A DNA stretch of 10,636 nucleotides from Diplocarpon mali (Eukaryota > Ascomycota > Leotiomycetes > Helotiales > Drepanopezizaceae), in the NCBI GenBank assembly GCA_024741835.1, contig JAENRP010000424.1, forward strand, positions 23,463-34,098. The letters are read 5' to 3'. The notes beneath the pieces are model-generated. The model had not been told where the DNA came from. It worked only from the letters and a program-made list of their open reading frames with translations, and made no database searches. Below are positions 8,724 to 10,636 of this stretch, one piece after another; position 1 is the stretch's first letter; the number at the start of each line of letters is the position of its first letter. Position numbers and translations under genes: made by a program.

Positions 8724-9185
8724 TACGCTTCCTTCCAGACGCCAGGTGCTGTAAATCTGGATCAGCCGCGTGTTTGGAGTATGTCGAATCGGTCAGCGAG
8801 GGATAACGTTAATCGCGAGCTTTGTTCCGTACATCACTCGAGGCATTTATTACTATTTTTTCCTCGCTACTAATTACTTGTTTCTTTGCTTTGGCATGAA
8901 TCCTGAGATGGAGAGTACTCACGAAACCTTTTACTATGGCAGGAGAAATCAGTGATAGTGTGCGATGTGAGAAGCTGGCTGGGTCAGGGTTGGAAAGTCA
9001 AATCGGTCCTTGGGCGGATGATGAACCGGCCGGGCTGCTTTGGTCTTCACTTTCTTCGACTCCCTGGGAAGTTCCTTTTCAAAGAGTCAACTGCGATAAG
9101 CGTGGAACGCGAAAGGGTCGGGAAGTGAAGTGACATGTTATAGTAGAAGTGGGTGGCCATCCCTAATGCCGGCTCGCTTCGATAA
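8724..9185. other. Convergent 3' intergenic region
   Basis: The 462 bp between two genes that face each other must hold both 3' untranslated regions and polyadenylation sites. A T-rich patch occurs at about 8838-8895, and TTTATT there reads as AATAAA on the minus strand. Small open frames in this interval show no recognisable product. Confidence 0.5.
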
Positions 9186-9963
9186 CTAAACAGTCGGCTC
9201 CACCGCGGTCGCCTCCAACACCGTAGCCGGGACAACCTTGGCCTGCTCCACGACTGACGCCGACGCCTCGGCCTCGGCCTCCCCCTCCCCCCCGTAGGTC
9301 TCCCGGCCCTCCTCAAACACCTTGTCAAAGTCATACTCGCTCCACCTGATATCGGGGCTCAGGCCGGCGAACTTCCACACGCCGTCGACCCGGCGATACC
9401 AGTGCTGGTTGGTGCTGTGGGCGTGGCCCTTGCAGGCGACCTCCTTCATTGAGGCGTCGCGGTACTTCTGGTGCGGCACGCGCAGCTGGTGCCAGCCGAC
9501 GATCTCTTCGTCCGACAGCTTCTCCCAGCGCGTGCCGCCGATGAAGTGCTGCGTCTTGAGGAGCGGGTTGCCGAGCACGGCCGGGTTGGAGGCCATGGTG
9601 ATGAAGTCGTCGCTGGGCATGGCTTCCCACATCTTGTCGAGGAACGAGCGGTAGTCGACCTGTTGATTGGGGAGGATGGGTTAGCTGCGGTGTTGGGTAG
9701 AGAAAGAGGCAGATTTGTGCATGTTGATGTTGATGTATATATGAGCAAGGGGGCTTACGCGAAGGGTTGGGGCGATGCATCTTCGCAGGCGCTCCCAGTC
9801 TTTAGTGTCGTAGCTGTCGGCCCACTCGAAGCATGCTGCCATGCACCCCATCACCTCTACATTGCCGTCGTCAGCGACTCTCAACACATGCGTATAGTGA
9901 ATCCGAAGCCGAGGGTGGGGGTTAAGTACCCTCAAACGAAAGATCAGACTTCTCGACACCCAT
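9186..9963 (-). CDS. SCD1: Scytalone dehydratase (DHN-melanin biosynthesis)
   Basis: The enzyme dehydrates scytalone to 1,3,8-trihydroxynaphthalene and vermelone to 1,8-dihydroxynaphthalene, the melanin precursor. Exons 9963-9930, 9856-9759 and 9659-9186 encode 201 aa. The protein matches the family along residues 10-167, including F-E-W-A-D-S-Y-D (21-28), D-Y-R-S-F-L-D-K (46-53), [11 protein letters not shown] (80-90), R-V-P-H-Q (104-108) and G-H-A-H-S-T-N (122-128). Every active-site residue known from the Magnaporthe enzyme is present, offset by three: Y27, D28, Y47, H82, H107, S126 and N128. V72 corresponds to Val75 of that enzyme, the wild-type residue at the carpropamid-resistance site. 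An Ala/Glu/Val-rich tail (about 168-201) makes it about 30 residues longer than the 172-residue Magnaporthe protein. The ATG at 9963-9961 gives an N-terminus that aligns without gaps (S-F-E-E-V-M-G against F-E-D-Y-L-G). Upstream frames begin at GTG and cross the intron, so they are not the start. Confidence 0.96.
9660..9758 (-). other. Second intron of the scytalone dehydratase gene (99 nt)
   Basis: Donor GTAAGC follows CTTCGC, the branch site GCTAAC is at 9685-9680 and the acceptor is AACAG. Splicing yields A-P-T-L-R-V-D-Y-R-S, placing the active-site tyrosine Y47 three residues after the junction. Confidence 0.95.
9857..9929 (-). other. First intron of the scytalone dehydratase gene (73 nt)
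   Basis: Donor GTACTT, branch site GCTGAC at 9875-9870 and acceptor ATGTAG. It splits the twelfth codon (G|AG, Glu) and leaves a tiny 34-nt first exon coding [11 protein letters not shown]. The joined protein aligns residue for residue with known N-termini of the family. Confidence 0.9.
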
Positions 9964-10191
9964 TATGATGTATGCTGTCGTTTCAAAGATTGTGCTGAGG
10001 TTGTTCGATGGTTGTTTTCCAGGTTGCTAACACTGGATCCAGCGTGTTTGAGAGAGAAAAACTCTTGATTCTTCTTGTGTACTTTGTGAGTGAAGAGGAC
10101 GGATGCTGAGGAATCGTTTTATTGCTACAGGAGTGCTAGGCCACTTCAGTACTGTCCTCGGCAGAGGTAGAATGAGAGCAGATGATGTGGG

Positions 10192-10199
10192 TTTATATA
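10192..10199 (-). promoter_or_regulatory. TATA box of the scytalone dehydratase gene
   Basis: TATATAAA on the minus strand lies about 230 bp upstream of the ATG, within a longer AT-rich TATAGAGTATATAAACC. It would place transcription start somewhere near 10130-10165 and give an untranslated leader of roughly 170-200 nt. Confidence 0.65.
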
Positions 10200-10214
10200 C
10201 TCTATAGTCTTGTA

Positions 10215-10232
10215 CAGTACCGCTCGGTACTG
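10215..10232. promoter_or_regulatory. Perfect palindrome CAGTACCG-CT-CGGTACTG
   Basis: Two 8-bp arms with a 2-bp spacer lie 16 bp upstream of the TATA box of the scytalone dehydratase gene. The centre reads CCG-CT-CGG, an everted pair of the CGG half-sites bound by many fungal Zn(II)2Cys6 regulators. The related palindrome CAGTACTG recurs at 10147-10154. Function as an operator is inferred. Confidence 0.5.
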
Positions 10233-10234
10233 CC

Positions 10235-10248
10235 CCCCTCAGCCCCCT
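10235..10248 (-). promoter_or_regulatory. Two AGGGG (STRE-like) motifs
   Basis: CCCCT occurs at 10235-10239 and 10244-10248, reading AGGGG in the direction of the scytalone dehydratase gene. AGGGG is the core of the stress-response element bound by Msn2-type zinc fingers. The motif is short, so this is weak evidence, but the pair is close to the palindrome and TATA box. Confidence 0.3.
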
Positions 10249-10259
10249 AAAGGAGGCCA

Positions 10260-10516
10260 TAGCGTATCATAGCCATGCCGTCGTGAACTCTACTCTACCG
10301 CTTGTCCCATCCGTGTTCAGGTTCCCGGACTTCACGGACTCGCTGCGTGGGGATCTCCGTCCGAGCCCGTAATGATACTTCGCGGCCTGAGCTACAGCTG
10401 ACGTTGGTCGAGATGAGACCAGTCGTGCGATGGCCGCGTGGAAACAGAGAGCAGCCCGTGCACGTCCATCAGGATTCAAGGCAATGTTCGAGCTTCAAAG
10501 GGCTCTCCATATTTTG
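10260..10516. other. Subtelomeric spacer
   Basis: About 260 bp of unique-looking sequence with normal composition separate the melanin-gene promoter from the telomere. I see no gene, no tandem subtelomeric repeat and no helicase fragment of the kind often found next to fungal telomeres. Confidence 0.6.
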
Positions 10517-10636
10517 TTAGGGCTAGGGTTAGGGTTAGGGTTAGGGTTAGGGTTAGGGTTAGGGTTAGGGTTAGGGTTAGGGTTAGGGTTAGGGTTAGGG
10601 TTAGGGTTAGGGTTAGGGTTAGGGTTAGGGTTAGGG
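10517..10636 (+). repeat. Telomere, (TTAGGG)n
   Basis: Twenty hexamers run to the end of the window: one TTAGGG at 10517-10522, one variant CTAGGG at 10523-10528, then 18 perfect TTAGGG units. The G-rich strand reads 5' to 3' outwards, so this is the right end of a chromosome and the sequence ends naturally or within the telomere. Confidence 0.99.

Noticed and set aside
9681..9959. Single 92-codon frame covering exon 1-2 of scytalone dehydratase
   Set aside because: It begins at GTG and reads through both introns. The spliced model restores the family's sequence exactly.
9186..10260. Melanin biosynthetic gene cluster
   Set aside because: Only scytalone dehydratase is present. The neighbour is an unrelated membrane protein, and no polyketide synthase, reductase, laccase or regulator is visible.
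1..10636. CRISPR array, prokaryotic defence system or operon
   Set aside because: Introns, telomere and RIP signature show nuclear fungal DNA, and there are no regularly spaced direct repeats apart from the telomere.

Overview
This window is the right-hand end of a chromosome from a filamentous ascomycete (Pezizomycotina). Four things point there. The last 120 bases are TTAGGG telomere repeats. The genes carry short introns of 50-99 nt with fungal GT...AG borders and CTRAC/CTRAY-type branch sites. One transposon is AT-rich and full of transition-derived stops, the pattern of repeat-induced point mutation (RIP). The telomere-proximal gene is scytalone dehydratase, an enzyme of fungal DHN-melanin synthesis. 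I cannot fix the class or genus from sequence alone.

Layout from left to right: 1-791 holds no gene I recognise. A minus-strand gene (792-2009, two exons) encodes a secretory glutaminyl-peptide cyclotransferase-like enzyme of peptidase family M28. A gene-poor stretch follows (2010-3227). Next is a dead Tc1-type DD34E transposon (about 3230-4570) with candidate inverted repeats and TA target duplication. A plus-strand gene (4866-6079, two exons) encodes a GCIP/cyclin-D1-binding-protein-1-like protein. A pyrimidine-rich region of about 1.6 kb (6080-7673) leads into a plus-strand gene (7674-8723, two exons) for a predicted single-pass membrane glycoprotein of unknown function. Convergent to it lies the minus-strand scytalone dehydratase gene (9186-9963, three exons). 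Its promoter region has a TATA box, a perfect CCG-CT-CGG palindrome and two AGGGG motifs, and it lies between the start codon and the telomere, which begins only about 550 bp upstream of the ATG.

The genes look like unrelated single-copy genes, not an operon or biosynthetic cluster. No polyketide synthase, naphthol reductase or melanin regulator is visible beside the scytalone dehydratase. I found no convincing new biological system. The items most worth a second look are the melanin gene set directly against the telomere with its compact palindromic promoter, the well-resolved RIP-damaged DD34E element upstream of the GCIP-like gene, and the membrane protein of unknown function. All gene models give the true ATG start and inferred introns; several apparent longer open frames begin at non-ATG codons or cross introns.
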